From Inonotus obliquus (taxonomy: Eukaryota; Basidiomycota; Agaricomycetes; Hymenochaetales; Hymenochaetaceae): a stretch of 64,000 bases of DNA. Within the stretch, counting starts at the first letter, position 1, and each line of letters starts with the position of its first letter. Below are positions 1-12,642 of the stretch, one piece after another. The notes beneath the pieces are model-generated. The model saw only the letters and a list, made by a program, of their open reading frames with translations, was not told where the DNA came from and made no database searches. The stretch lies in assembly GCA_032164295.1 (NCBI GenBank), contig JAJHTX010000007.1, positions 310,001 to 374,000 of the forward strand, given 5' to 3'. A program made the position numbers and the translations under genes.

Positions 1-144
1 GATGTACCCATCGAATGTAAAGCGAAGCAAGATACGGAGTACGGGAGATATGAAAGGGTGACTTACAAATACCGTGTACTATATAATCTGAAATCTTGAC
101 CCCACAACCCGAGCTCATTCTCACTGCATACCTTTGCCCAACGG

Positions 145-1824
145 ATGACGCTTACTACGAGATCCGGTGTTGAACCTATTCCCCCTAGTCTACTCCCAAT
201 CGTTGTAAGGGACTATACTATAGCTCGATACTTCCGGGTAGCCATTCTCAGTGTCCTGGTCTATGATACCCGTGAGCATGGTTTACAATAATCGCAAATT
301 ATATACTGATAGCTACGAAAGTCATTACTTTGGATAAGGAGGTATCAAACTCTTCTCGTCTCTTTTTTGAATCGTATAGTGCTGACTGTCTGACGATCTA
401 GGCAAGATACTTCTGGGTACAACCACCAATCTTCTGTCATTGTTCGAGGTGCACACTAACTGTTGTGCCCATATAGAAAGTTCCGAGGAGACCCGTCGAC
501 TTTGTATACTTTGTAGTAAGTATTAACATTTGTGAATACAATATAGTGCTAAAGAACATACCAGAACCGCTACATCGGAATATTCGGTGCTATTTCTAAT
601 CTCTATTGTAAGTTGGTTGATTTACTGGTCATTGCAGTACGACTAAATCGTAACACACAAGATGACTCGTTTTCCGCATCACTTCCCTTGTGAGTTCGGC
701 GGTAGAAAGTTGTTTGACCGCTAATCAATTCAGACTAGGTGTATGTCATCAAACCTCATCAGCTCAGATGTGAGAAGAATGACGTAATTCAGGTAATTTT
801 GCTGAATGGACTCTCAATATGTCCAGTGAGTACTGTCACGCGTTCTGAAACTTATGGCTCACTGTTGACCAGACTGGATAACCGTCATTTCAATCGACTG
901 TATGCATTTAAAGGTCCCTTTCTCTTGCTCACATTCACACTCCGAATAGACATCCTAATGATTCGCGTACTTGCGCTGTACTCGCAAGGTGGGATATAGT
1001 TGCTTGCGATACGCCGTGCTTACACACAACAGATAGGACATTGGCCCATTTCTTGAAAACGTTGCTGGTGTTGGAGGCCGCGTCTAAACTAGGATTGATG
1101 ATTTATGGAATTGTACTACAACGCAGTATGTCATATGTTTATTGGATTGAATAGAGTATCTTGCCTTGCTTTCAGATGCGGTTGGCGGGTTCGGAACTAT
1201 GACGTTCTGTGGTACTGACAATATTCCTCTGTGGCATCTTGGAGTGGCCGACTGGTGAGCAATTCAGGGCAATCTAAACAAGTACTCATCTCTATTTAGG
1301 CTCATCCCAATGGTATACGGAATGATTCTCATGGTGCTAGCACTGTACAAGGCCGCAGATTACTGGAGGATGTCCTTTGGGTTCAAGGGATTCACGCTTG
1401 TGAAAGTTCTCATACAGGACCAAGTGATGTACTATTCTCTGTAAGTATGCCCCTTCGTTACCATACTCATCATCTGACAATGTACTCCAAAGCGTCATCG
1501 CCTGCTCTGTGTTTGCCATTCTACAGTTCAGAGTATGGGTTTCGAACGTCTTCCTGTCCGATGTGCTGTGCAGTCTTGCAAACCCTGCACTTCTCAGCGT
1601 TCTCGGCAGTCGAATGTTGTTCAACCTGAAGGAGGCTGGAGAACGAGGCGAGAACGAGGGAACGAGCTACGGATCTCCATCGAGTACTATAAGCGAGATG
1701 GATTTCGCCGAGCCTGCCAACCCGCAAAGGTACGTTCTTCATTTGCATTTCTAATATGCAGAATATCTGATCATTGTTTAGAGAAAGTGGGACGGAGAGT
1801 GTTGGAAGCGCGGAAAATGCTTAA
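145..1824 (+). CDS. DUF6533-domain multi-pass membrane protein, array copy 1
   Basis: This is a predicted seven-helix membrane protein of the DUF6533 family, which is abundant in Agaricomycetes and has no firmly known function. The start is the ATG of MTLTTRSG. The first exon ends in VLVYDT and joins ITLDKE, then ARYFWKVPRRPVDF and NRYIGIFGAIS, which together form the DUF6533 signature. Later exons give WITVISIDYILMIRVLALYSQ-type sequence (split by an intron), a LLVLEAASKLGLMIY helix, GVADW, LIPMVYGMILMVLALYKAA, and SRMLFNLKEAGERG. The tail is ESGTESVGSAENA then TAA. About ten exons are needed, giving roughly 330 residues. All recognisable exons stay in frame, so the copy looks functional. 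Small exons between about 660 and 860 are uncertain. Confidence 0.72.
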
Positions 1825-3783
1825 CGATGTTCGCCAACTGGATATGGATATCCCAGCCGTGGATTATCCACGCGTCTCGTCGGATGCCTCCTGTTTGACT
1901 GCCAATATATTTTTATCGAGGCCCCGGTGTCCTCGTTTCTCCCCTTTGCCTTTCTTTTGGCCTCAGTCTCGAATATCGTCCCTTATGTGTTTTGTATGTA
2001 CAGTACACTTTGTCGCCATTAATATTGAGAACGATCCCTAGGGCCCAGATGGTTTGTCTATTTTATTTTGAATACAGCTTCGTTGTAATATCGTACCGCA
2101 TGACTCCGAAGGGTGAGGACAGACAGGCGAATACTAGCTGCCCGTTGCTGCGATCTCGTTCCGACATTCGCGATGCTCTGATAGATTCATCATATATTGG
2201 GCACCACAAACTATAGTATTGAGCTATTTCGCTCTGGACCAACATGAGAAGCTAATTCAAATTGCGGCTCAACCTCAACCTTACCACTGCAACTCCGAGT
2301 CGAGTCTCTCGTGATTAGATACGGGGACTCGAACGAGTCCACAGATAGAGAAGTCAGCCAACCTGAATAATCATCTTGAAATCACACTTCTCTCACTGCG
2401 TTTATGTGGGCTTTCCTCATCCTCCGTGACGCTGTCAGAGGCTTGTGTATCTTGATCACCCCAGAGACCAAGGAGAACTGTGTAGCAGAGCGAAAAGAGT
2501 AGTGACAGTTGCCGTGCGCCGGAGAGCCAGAACACCGAGCGACGTCACGAGTCCGCAGTACATCCCATAGATAGGTAAACCATAAAGAGTCATCAGTGGC
2601 GTTGACCATCAGTTCCCGCACGTACATCATTGCCGAATTGTTAACGTAATATGATGTCATTCTGAACTGGACTAAGTACCATTCGAGTACCGCGTCGTCG
2701 AGAAGAGAAGAAGCTAGGCACGGTTTGTTACAAATCAGTTCAAAGGGTCTCGTGAGAATCTTGATCCACCAGCCCTCCACGAATCATCCCTGCGGACTGC
2801 CCCAGCTTTCTTTCGCCTTCTTCAATCACAAGAGCGAGAAGCGAGAGAAACAGGACGAAACGCGTCAGAACTTGCATGATGGACCGAGGCAGCTTTCAGA
2901 GAAACGTAGGACCATATTTCGTGCTGATGAGTTGACTTTGTTGACGTTGTCATCGCACCGTGGGTGTTTCGCGAATACAGCATTGAAGAGCGTCGTGGGT
3001 CCAAGAATATCGAGGTTCCGACGTCTGGAATGAATGGGCCGTATTGCGAGACATGCAAGGTAGCTTTACACAATGAAACTGTATTGTAGTATTGATGGGC
3101 ACATGGCAAATCTGTGACATACCATGTAGAAATTGAGTGGTGTCACGTTTGCAGTCGATGCGATGAGCGAGCAGATGTCGACCTAAGTCACATATGTGTA
3201 ACTGCACACGTGATGGCTCACAGTAACGCAATGGAACGATGGTAGTCGTTACCCTCGCTTCGTTCGTTTTCGGTGAACAGTGCCTTCTGCTCCAGTCAAT
3301 GTACTATTTGTCGAGCGTCGCATGCAAGTCGAGGTGATATCTCTCTGTATTATCGCGTTTGCCTTCTCACCTTACTTCCCCAGATTCTTGTGGTAAAAAG
3401 TTTCTGTTTCGTAGTACAACAATGGTGATTCCAACTCTTCTGGTGGAAATTGCTCATCGTTTGCGTATTCGAAGTCGCCAAACCTACGATTCTGAAACTA
3501 TGGCTCTTGTTCGTCACTCTGTTGTCTCCGGGTGGCGCTCGATGTACCTAACTCTTCATCTCGACTCGTACCGCTGACTGGACAATGGTCAGAGTTCGTG
3601 CGTGTTCCGATCTGAAGCAGTAGAAACCATCATGCCCGGATGTACCCATCGAATGTGAAGCGAAGCAAGATACGGAGTACGGGAGATATGAAACGGTGAC
3701 ATACAAATACTGTGTACTATAATCTGAAATCTCGACCCCATAACCCGAGCTCACTCTCACTGCATACCAAGTTTGCCCAACGG
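1825..3783. repeat. Array spacer S1 (short type) with decayed minus-strand coding remnant
   Basis: This 1959-bp spacer between DUF6533 copies 1 and 2 resembles spacer S3. It has a shared hairpin near 2325-2340 and a stretch around 2380-2500 repeated in all spacers. Around 2750-3110 there is a minus-strand remnant that reads AMTTSTK, like the gene at 27.3-27.7 kb. The last 400 bp before the next ATG are strongly conserved in every unit and probably act as the DUF6533 promoter and leader. No intact gene was found. Confidence 0.6.
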
Positions 3784-6700
3784 ATGGCGCTTGCTACCAG
3801 ATCCGTTGTTGAACCTATTCCCCCTAGTCTACTCCTGATCTTTATAAGGGGCGATACTATAACTCAATACTTCCAGGTAGCCGTTATTAGTGTCCTGGTC
3901 TATGATACCCGTGAGCATGGAATACAATAATTGCAAATTATATACTGACAGCCGCGAAAGTAATTACTTTGGATAAGGAGGTATCAAACTCTTCTCGTCT
4001 CTTTTTTGAATCGTATAGTGCTGACTGCCTGGCACTCTAGGCAAGATACTTCTGGGTACAACCTCCAATCTTCTGTCATTGTTCGAGGTGCACACTGACT
4101 GTTGTGCCCATATAGAAAGTTCCGAGGAGACCTGTCGACTTTGTATACTTTGTAGTAAGTATTGACCTTTGTTTATACTAGATAACGATAAATGTGCGAG
4201 ATCGCGTCCGGTACCGAAATACCGAGACGAGGGGTGTATGGTTTTAAGTGGGGGAGGGCTAATACGTGCCGGTACTTAACCAGTACGCTCACGGTACTTG
4301 TTGTCTATGAAAAAGGGGAGTTATTGGATGGCCGGAAGCGAAGGGTATGTGATTCTGGTATGAAAAGGACAGTTTAGAACACGGGAAAAACTTCGGTACA
4401 GATCGGTATGAGAGAGAACGTAGCAAAACAAGAGTCTAATACCATGGGAAAAACCTCGGTACAGGTCGGTACAGAAACAAAGGGGTCGGTACGTGGAGGT
4501 ATGTTGTCAAACAAGAAGATCAGTACAGAAACTAAAGGATGACGTGCAGAATACAAAGGATAACTAAAGGTCGGTACCGTGGGAAAAACGTCGGTACAGG
4601 TCGGTACTGCAAGGAAACAGCTAGCACGGGGTGGTATAGCAAGAAACAGACTGGGGGAGGCTGGTGGCTGAGAGTTTTGACTGGACCGGGAAGGAAACCT
4701 GAGCCCTCACACGGGAGGCTAACTCCAAAGTTTCACTTGAGACGGAACTGGGATGGGACTGGGACGGAAATCGAGACGAGACTGAGACGGAACTGAGAAG
4801 GGGGTGAGGAAACCCGAGCCCTCACGCTAGAGGCTAGCTCCTAAGATTACCTGGAGAGCTACTACGTACAGGAGGAGATATTTATACTACTGTACCGTAG
4901 TTAGCTCATAAGTCCAAAAGGGGAAAGTAAAAGGGAAGATCAAAACAAAGAAAAGTCTGAAGAAAAATATAACAAGGAAAGTGAATATTGCAGCGCTATC
5001 AGGGGGACAACAAGAAAGGGTTAGGGAGGACAAGATACCAATGAAAACGTAGCATATAGTATCCCTGGATGAAAAGTCCTCAGGACAAGAGAACTGCACC
5101 CCTGCTGATTGATACCGACACGTTCCTGGTGGTACCGGACCTGAAAACCTTAACGGATACTGACCCTGAGCTTTCCCAAAGAACCAGCATACATAGTCCA
5201 ACCATCAGGAATGAATACCAGAGAGGGAGACGTCTGATCCATGTCATGAGAGCATGTCGAATAGTCAATTTGTCTCGGTACCGGGTTTCTCGACACTCGG
5301 TACTCTCAGTATTCTCGGTACCGGGTTTCTTGGCGCTCGGTACCGGTACTCTCGGCGTTCGGTACTTCGAGAAATGGGACCGACGGTTTCTCTGGGTGTG
5401 CTGGTGGATACTGGAAGGTGTAGATGGGACTGTACCGCAGCATGGGGTAAGCATAGAATAGGATACCGGGCTTGATACCGAGCTCAGCTGCACGTAGTTC
5501 TCTTCAACGATAAAGAGTACACCAGAACCGCTACATCGGAATCTTTGGTGCTATTTCTACTCTCTATTGTAAGTTGGTTGATTTACTGGTCACTGCAGTA
5601 CGACTAAATCGTAACACACAAGGGCAATCGTTTTCCGCATCACTACCCTTGTGAGTACGACTGTGGAAAAGCTGCTTGACTGCTAATCAATTCAGACTAG
5701 GTGTATGTTGTCAAACCCGCATCACTTCAGATATGAGAAGAATGACACCATTCAGGTAACTTTGCGCAATGGACCCTCAGTATTTCCAGTGAGCACGCCC
5801 ACACGTTCCGAAAATCATGGCTGACTATTGACTAGACTGGATAACCATCGTTTCAATCGACTGTAAACATTTCAAGGCCTCCTTCTCTTGCTCATACTCA
5901 TACTCTGAATAGATATCCTAATGATTCGCGTATTTGCGCTGTACTCGCAGGGTAGGATGCATTTGCTTGCGTCGTGTCGTGCTCACACCGAACAGATAGA
6001 ATGTTGGCCCTATTCTTGAAAACCTTGCTGGTGTTGGAGGCCGCGTCTAAACTAGGATTGATAATTTATGGAATTATAACAGAACACGGTATGTTATATG
6101 ACTATTCGATTGAACAGAGTATCTTACCTTGCTTTCAGTTGCAGTTGGCGAGTTCGAAACTATGACATTCTGCGGTACCGATAACAATCCTCTGTGGCAG
6201 CTTGGAATGGTCGACTGGTGAGCAAGCCAGGGAAATCTGAACAAACACTCATCTCGATTTAGGCTCATCCCACTCGTGTACGGAATGATTCTCATGGTGC
6301 TCGCACTTTACAAGGCCGCAGAGTACTGGAGGATGTCCTTCGGATTTAAGGGATTCACGCTTGTGAAGGTTCTCATACAGGACCAAGTGATGTATTATGC
6401 TCTGTACGTAAGCCTCTTCATTTCCAAGCCCATCATCTGATGCATAAAGTACTTCAAAGTGTAATCGCCTGCTCTGTGTTTGCCATTCTAGAGTTCAGAG
6501 TGAGGGTTTCGAACGACTTCCTGTCGAATGTACTGGGCAGTATTGCAAGCCCTGCACTTCTCAGCGTTCTCGGCAGTCGAATGTTGTTCAACCTGAAGGA
6601 GGCTGGAGAACGAGGCGAGAACGAGGGAACAAACTACAGAAGCCCATCGAGTACGATGAGCGAGATGGATTTCGCCGAGCCTGCCAACTCGCAAAGGTAC

Positions 6701-6791
6701 GTTCTTCATTTGAATTTCTAATATGCAGAATATCTAATCAATGTTTAGAGAAAGTGGGACGGAGAGTGGTGGAAGCGCGGAAAATGCTTAA
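3784..6791 (+). CDS. DUF6533-domain multi-pass membrane protein, array copy 2, intron enlarged by an insertion
   Basis: The start is the ATG of MALATRSVVEPIPPS. The same exon series as copy 1 can be followed: VISVLVYDT, ITLDKE, RYFWKVPRRPVDFVYFV, NRYIGIFGAIS, LLVLEAASKLGLIIY, LIPLVYGMILMVLALYKAAEYW, and LGSRMLFNLKEAG. The tail is ESGTESGGSAENA then TAA. It differs from its sisters in one way: the intron after DFVYFV, about 45 bp in copy 5, carries 1313 extra bp here. The splice donor GTAAGT and the acceptor before NRYIG remain, so the protein could still be made if the roughly 1.36-kb intron is removed. That is far longer than the other introns seen here, so expression may be reduced. Confidence 0.66.
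4193..5505. mobile_element. 1313-bp GGTAC-rich insertion with 9-bp target-site duplication
   Basis: The insert sits in an intron of DUF6533 copy 2. AACGATAAA occurs just before it (4184-4192) and just after it (5506-5514). The same intron of copy 5 has one uninterrupted near-identical stretch (ACGATAAAGAGTACACC), which marks the pre-insertion state. The inside is full of CGGTAC/GGTACC words and has no transposase or polymerase motif. The ends show no clear terminal inverted repeats and do not fit a TG...CA LTR. It is best described as a non-autonomous element of unknown class. Open frames inside it look like by-products of the biased composition. Confidence 0.7.
4376..4620. repeat. Three diverged copies of a roughly 30-bp GGTAC repeat
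   Basis: Inside the insertion, a motif of the form GGGAAAAAC-N-TCGGTACAG followed by RTCGGTA appears near 4382, 4445 and 4578. The copies differ at a few bases and are unevenly spaced, so this is a decayed internal repeat rather than a clean satellite. Confidence 0.6.
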
Positions 6792-9180
6792 CGATGTTCG
6801 TCAACTGGATATGGATATGCCAGCCATTGTTTATCCACGCGTCTCGTCGGATGCCTCCTGTTTGACTGCCGATGTCTATTTATCGAGGCCCCGGTGTCCT
6901 CGTTTCTCCCCTTTGCCTTTCTTTTGGCCTCAGTCTTGTATATAGTCCATTACATATTTAGTATACACACTTCGTCACCATTAATATTGAGCAGGTCCCT
7001 TGGTGTCCAGATGGATTGTCTATTTAATTTGAATGCAGCTTTTTTGTTATTACGTTCCTTACGGGATGTGTATTTCGTACCGCATGGCTCTGAAGGGTGA
7101 GGAATAGCTGCCCGTCGCTGCGATCTCGTTCTGATATTCGCGATGCTCTGATAGATTCATCATATATTGGGCACCGCAAACTATAGTATTGAGCTACTTC
7201 GCTCTGGACCAACATGAGGAGCTAATTCAGGTTGCGGCTCAACCTCAATCTTACGACTGCGACTCCAAGTCGAGTCTCTCGCGATTAGATTCGGGGACTC
7301 GAACGAGTCCCCAGATAGACAGATCTAGAAAGAAATTAGCCAACCTGACTAATCATCTTGAAATCACTCAGCTCTCCGTGACGCTTCCAGAGGAAGGCTT
7401 AGGTATCTTGATCTCCCCAGAGTCCAAGGAGAACTGTGTAGCAGAGCGAAAAGAGTAGTGACAGCTAGAGCCAGAATAAAGGCTTGGAACTAGAGTGACG
7501 TCACGAGTCCACAGGCTGCCACCAACGTCACCAAATCTTGTGTACATCCCACGGGGTAGATCCGTCGCGCGACTGTCCAAACTAAGGAGTGGGAAGGCGA
7601 TATCATCAGTGGCATTGACGAACAGTTCGCAGCCCTCACATCGTTGGTTTCACGGCATAAAGCTTGACATGGGGCTGGGGAAAGCTCTCTTGAGGCTGAG
7701 CACCCATTATCTTCACGTGTCGCTGCAATTTTCAGTGATGTATCATCAGTACTAGTAGCGTTGACCATCAGCTTTCGCCTCTCGAACTCCGTACAACATT
7801 GCAGTCTCATAAGTCGCCGTCAACTTGTGTGGTTACGTAATATGATGTCATTCTAAACCGGACTAAGTACCATTCCCATCGAGGGAATAAGATACGGGTA
7901 TTCGCATAGGGACATGCAGGCATCAACAAATCGATCCTCGGTAGAACTCAGTTCAAAGGGTCTCGTGAGAATCCTCATCCACTGTGAGCCCCTTGACTAT
8001 CCCTATCCTCTGCCTTCTTCAATCTCAGGGCCATATATCGTGGTGATGAGTTGCCTTTGATAGGCATCGTCATTGCACCGTGGGCGGTTCGAAAATACAT
8101 CATTGAAGTGCGCCGTGGATTCAAAGTATCGAAGTCCCGAATCTATGGAATGAATGGGCTGGAGTGTTAGAGAATCGCGATAGCGTGTATAGAACGAGAC
8201 GCGTGAGTATTATACGGGTGGTTAGGACGATTGCATCGTTGGATTGGCTTATTGACATGTACAGGACAAGGGACACTACGCTGATATCTACGGACGGTAC
8301 CTGCGAGACGAGGCACAAAGTGAGGCCGCGAAGGCCGCGAGAGCTGGAAGACTCACTGACTTCGCTTCAAACTAACGAGCACTGGTGAAGGGTGGGAGGT
8401 AGAAATGTAGCTTGAAAATGTATCGCACGAGTGATGGGTGCGTGACATACCATTATGCATATGTACTGTAGAGATTGAGCGGTTTTTCAGTTGCAGGCGA
8501 TGCAATTCCAGAAGCAAATGTCGATGCAAATGGTTACGAGTTCGGTGCGCTAGAGAGTTGCGTTCTCATAAAAAAATGATGGTGTCGTCACATAGGTGTA
8601 GCTTCCCACGTGCAACTGTCACAGTAACGCGATGCAACGACTCGGAGGTGGCCGTTCCGTTCGTATCTCGGTGAACAGTGCCTTCTGCTCAAGGCAATGT
8701 GCTATTCGTCGAGCGTCTCATGCAAATCGAGGTGATATAGCTCTGTATTATCACGTGTGCCTTCTCATCTTACTTCCCCAGATTCTTGTGGTAAAGACTT
8801 TCTGTTCTGTAGTACAACAATGGTGATTCCAACTGTTCTGGTGGAAATTGCTCATCGTTTGCGTCTACAAAGTCGCCAAGCCTACGATTCTGAAACTATG
8901 GCTCTTGTTCGTCACTCTGTTGTCTCCGGGTGGCGCTCGATGTACCTAACTCTTCATCTCGACTCGTACCGCTGACTGGACAATGGTCGGAGTTCGTGCG
9001 TGTTCCTATCTGAAGCAGTAGAAACCATCATGCCCGGATGTACCTATCGATTGTAAAGCGAAGCAAGATACGGAGTACGGGAGATATGGAAGTGTGACAT
9101 ACAAATACCGTGTAGTATATAATCAGGAATCTCGACCCCATAACCCGAGCTCACTCTCACTGCATACCTTTGCTTAACGG
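6792..9180. repeat. Array spacer S2 (long type) with decayed coding remnants
   Basis: This 2389-bp spacer resembles S4 (2400 bp). It shares with S4 a block near 7610-7760 (AAAGCTTGACATGGGGCTGG) and one near 8160-8340 that are missing from S1 and S3. The hairpin is at 7295-7310. Minus-strand frames at 7490-7810 recall those at 14908-15268, but they are shifted and stopped. The last 450 bp are the conserved upstream block of the next DUF6533 gene. No intact gene was found. Confidence 0.6.
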
Positions 9181-10861
9181 ATGACGCTTGCTACCAGATC
9201 CGAAGTTGAACCTATTCCCCCTAGTCAACTCCCGATCGTTGTAAGGGACTATACTATAACTCGATACTTCCAGGTAGCCGTTCTCAGTGTCCTGGTCTAT
9301 GATACCCGTGAGCATGGTATACAATAATCGCAAATTATATACTGACAGCCGCGAAAGTCATTACGATGGATAAGGAGGTATCAAAATCTTCTCATCGATT
9401 TTTTGGATCGTATAGTGCTGACTATCTGACGATCTAGGCAAGATACTTCTGGGTACAACCACCAATCTCCTGTCATTGTTCGAGGTGCACACTGACTGTT
9501 GTGCCCATATAGAAAGTTCCGAGGAGACCCGTCGACTTTGTATACTTTATAGTAAGTATTAACATTTGTGAATACGATATAGTGAAAAAGAACATACCAG
9601 AACCGCTACATCGGAATCTTCGGTGCTATTTCTGCTCTCTATTGTAAGTTGGTTGATTTACTGGTCACTGCAGTACGACTAAATCGGAATTCGCAAGGGG
9701 AATCGTTTTCCGCATCACTTCCCTTGTGAGTTCGACGGCAGAAAGTTGTTTGACCGCTAATCAATTCAGACTAGGTGTATGTTGTCAAACCCCATCAGCT
9801 CAGATGTGAGAAGAATGACGCGATTCAGGTAATTTTGCTGATTGGACCTTCAATATGTCCAGTGAGTACTGTCACGCGCTCTGAAACTTATGGCTCACCG
9901 TTGACCAGACTGGATAACCATCATTTCAATCGACTGTAAGCATTTCAAGGCCCATTTCACTTGCTCATGTTCACACTCCGAATAGACATCCTAATGATTC
10001 GCGTACTTGCGCTGTACTCGCAGGGTAGGATCCATATGCTTGCGATGCGCCATGCTTACACAGAACAGATAGGACATTGTCCCTTTTATTGAAAGCGTTG
10101 CTGGTGTTGGAGGCCATGTCTAAACTAGGATTGGTGATTTACTTGAATATAGATGAACACAGTATGTCATATGTTTATTGGTTTGAACAGAGTATCTTAC
10201 CTTGCTTTCAGATGCGGTTGGCGGGATCGCAACTATGACGTTCTGTGGTATCGATAACATTCCTCCATGGCAGCTTGGGATGGTCGACTGGTGAGCAAAC
10301 CAGGGAAATCTGAGCAGGCACTTATAACGATTTAGGCTGATCCCGTTGGTGTACGGGATGATTCTCATGGTGCTCGCACTCTACAAGGCTGCAGAGTACT
10401 GGAGGATGTCCTCCGGATTTAAAGGGTTCACACTTGTGAAGGTTCTCATACAGGACCAATTGATGTACTATGCTCTGTACGTATGCCCCTTCATTACCAT
10501 GCTCATCATCTAATAATGTACTCAAAAGCATCATCGCCTGCTCTGTGTTTGCCATTCTAAAGTTCAGAGTGAGGGTTTCGAACGACTTCCTGTCGAATGT
10601 ACTGGGCAGTCTTGCAAGCCCTGCACTTCTCAGCGTTCTCGGCAGTCGAATGTTGTTCAACCTGAAGGAGGCTGGAGAGAGAGGCCAGAACGAGGGAACG
10701 AGCTACAGGTCTCCATCGAGTACTATAAGCGAGATGGATTTCGCCGAGCCTGCCAATCCCCAAAGGTACATTCTCGCTGTTTCAAATCTATTATGCTGAA
10801 TATCTGATCAATGTTTAGAGAAAGTGGGACGGAGAGTGGTGGAAGCACGGAAAATGCTTAA
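9181..10861 (+). CDS. DUF6533-domain multi-pass membrane protein, array copy 3
   Basis: The start is the ATG of MTLATRSEVEPIPPSQ. The exon order matches copy 1: VLSVLVYDT, ITLDKE (altered nearby, with the base run TTACGATGGATAAGG), RYFW, KVPRRPVDFVYF, NRYIGIFGAIS, YILMIRVLALYSQ, LLVLEAMSKLGLVIY, CGIDNIPPWQLGMVDW, LIPLVYGMILMVLALYKAAEYWRM, SRMLFNLKEAGERGQ. The tail is ESGTESGGSTENA then TAA. In the helix-2 exon, TTACGATGG stands where the other copies have TTACTTTGG, changing the ITLDKE motif to ITMDKE as in copy 6. Frames are kept, so it is probably functional. Confidence 0.7.
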
Positions 10862-12642
10862 CAAAGTTCGTCAACTGGATATGGATATCCCAGCCGTTGT
10901 TTATCCACGCGTCTCGTCGGATGCCTCCTGTTTGACTGCCAATATCTATTTATCGAGGCCCCGGTGTCCTCGTTTCTCCCCTTTGCCTTTCCTTTGGCCT
11001 CAGTCTCGAATATCGTCCCTTATGTGTTTTGTATGTACAGTACACTTTGTTGCCATTAATATTGAGAACGATCCCTAGGGCCCAGATGGTTTGTCTATTT
11101 TATTTTGAATACAGCTTCGTTGTAATATCGTACCGCATGACTCCGAAGGGTGAGGACAGATGGGCGAATACTAGCTGCCCGTTGCTGCGATGTCGATCCG
11201 GCATTCGCGATGCTCTGATAAATTCAGCACAAATACTCTATATACCTCATGTAACGGGCGCCGCAAACTACGATTTCGAGCTACTTCGCTCTGGACCAAC
11301 ATGAGAAGCGAAGTCAAGTTGCGGCTCAACCTCAATCTTACGGCTGCGACTCCAAGTCGAGTCTCTCGCGATTAGATACGGGAACTCGAACGAGTCCCCA
11401 GATAGATGGATCTAGAAAGAAATTAGCCAACCTGAATAATCGTCTTGAAATCACACTTCTCTCACTGCGTTTATATGGGCTTTCCTCATCCTCCGTGACG
11501 CTGTCAGAGGCTTGTGTATCTTGAATCTCCCCAGAGTCCAAGGAGAACTGTGTGGCAGAGCGAAAAGAGTAGTGACAGCTACCGTGCGCGGAGAGCCAGA
11601 ACACGGTTCGGGACCCGAGCGACGTCACGAGTCCGCAATACATCCCATAGGTAAACCATAAGGAGCCATCAGTGGCGTTGACCAACGAATTGTGTGTGGT
11701 AACGTAATACGATGTCATTCTGAACTGGACTAACAGTTTGTTACAAATCAGTTCAAAGGATCTCGTGAGAATCTTGATCCACCAGCCCTCCACGAATCAT
11801 CCCTGCGGACTGCCCCAGCTTGCAGAGAAATGTAGGACCATATTTCGTGGTGATGAGATGATTTTGTTGACGTCGTCATCGCACCGTGGGCGGTTCGCAA
11901 ATACAGCATTGACGAGCACCGTGGGTCTAAGCGCACAGAGGTCTCGAATGCATGGGATTGTAGGAGTGATGGGCACATGAGAAATCTGTGACATACTATG
12001 TAGAAATGGAGCGGTGTCACATTTGCAGTCGGATGCGGATGCGATGCCAGGCCAGGAGCAAATAATTGCACACGTGATGGGTAACAGTAACGCAATGGAA
12101 CGATGTCTCTGCTCCGTTCGTATCTCGGTGAACAGTGCCTTCTGCTCCAGTCAATGTGCTATTTGTCGAGCGTCGCATGTAAGTCGAGGTGATGTCGCTC
12201 TGTATTATCGCGTGTGCCTTCTCATCTTTCCCCAGATTCTTGTGGTAAAGAGTTCCTGTTTTGTAGTACAACAATGGTGATTCCAACTCTTCTGGTGGAA
12301 ATTGCTCATCATTTGCGTCTACAAAGTCGCCAAACCTACGATCCTGAAACTAAGGAAGGTTCTTGCTCATCACTCTGATGTCTCCGGGTGGCGCTTGATA
12401 TACCTAACTCTTCGTCTTGACTCGTACCGCTGACTGGACAATGGCCAGAGTTCGTGCATGTTCCGATCTGAAGCAGTAGAAACCATCATGCACAGATGTA
12501 CCCATCAAATGTAAAGTGAAGCAAGATATATACGGAGTACGGGAGATATGAAAGGGTGACATACAAATACCGTGTACTACATAATCTGAAATCTCGATCC
12601 CGCAATTCGAGCTCACTCTCACTGCATACCTTTGCTTAACGG
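10862..12642. repeat. Array spacer S3 (short type)
   Basis: At 1781 bp this is the shortest spacer. It is closest to S1, sharing the block near 11750-11820 (CCAGCCCTCCACGAATC), which is followed directly by a minus-strand AMTTSTKSS remnant near 11850-11910. The palindrome near 11380-11398 has one substitution. No intact gene was found. Confidence 0.6.

Noticed and set aside
1535..2041. 168-codon plus-strand frame in DUF6533 copy 1
   Set aside because: It is a shifted frame over the true FAILQFRV...SRMLFNLKEAG exon and its intron.
2290..2345. tRNA-like look of GGGGACTCGAACGAGTCC
   Set aside because: The stem closes with a 2-base loop and lacks T-loop, anticodon and acceptor geometry.
4887..5493. 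Open frames of 104-137 codons inside the insert
   Set aside because: They overlap on both strands and follow the biased GGTAC composition, with no domain signature.
4193..5505. Solo LTR reading of the GGTAC-rich insert
   Set aside because: It starts with TG but does not end in CA, the target duplication is 9 bp rather than 4-6, and no retroelement part is nearby.
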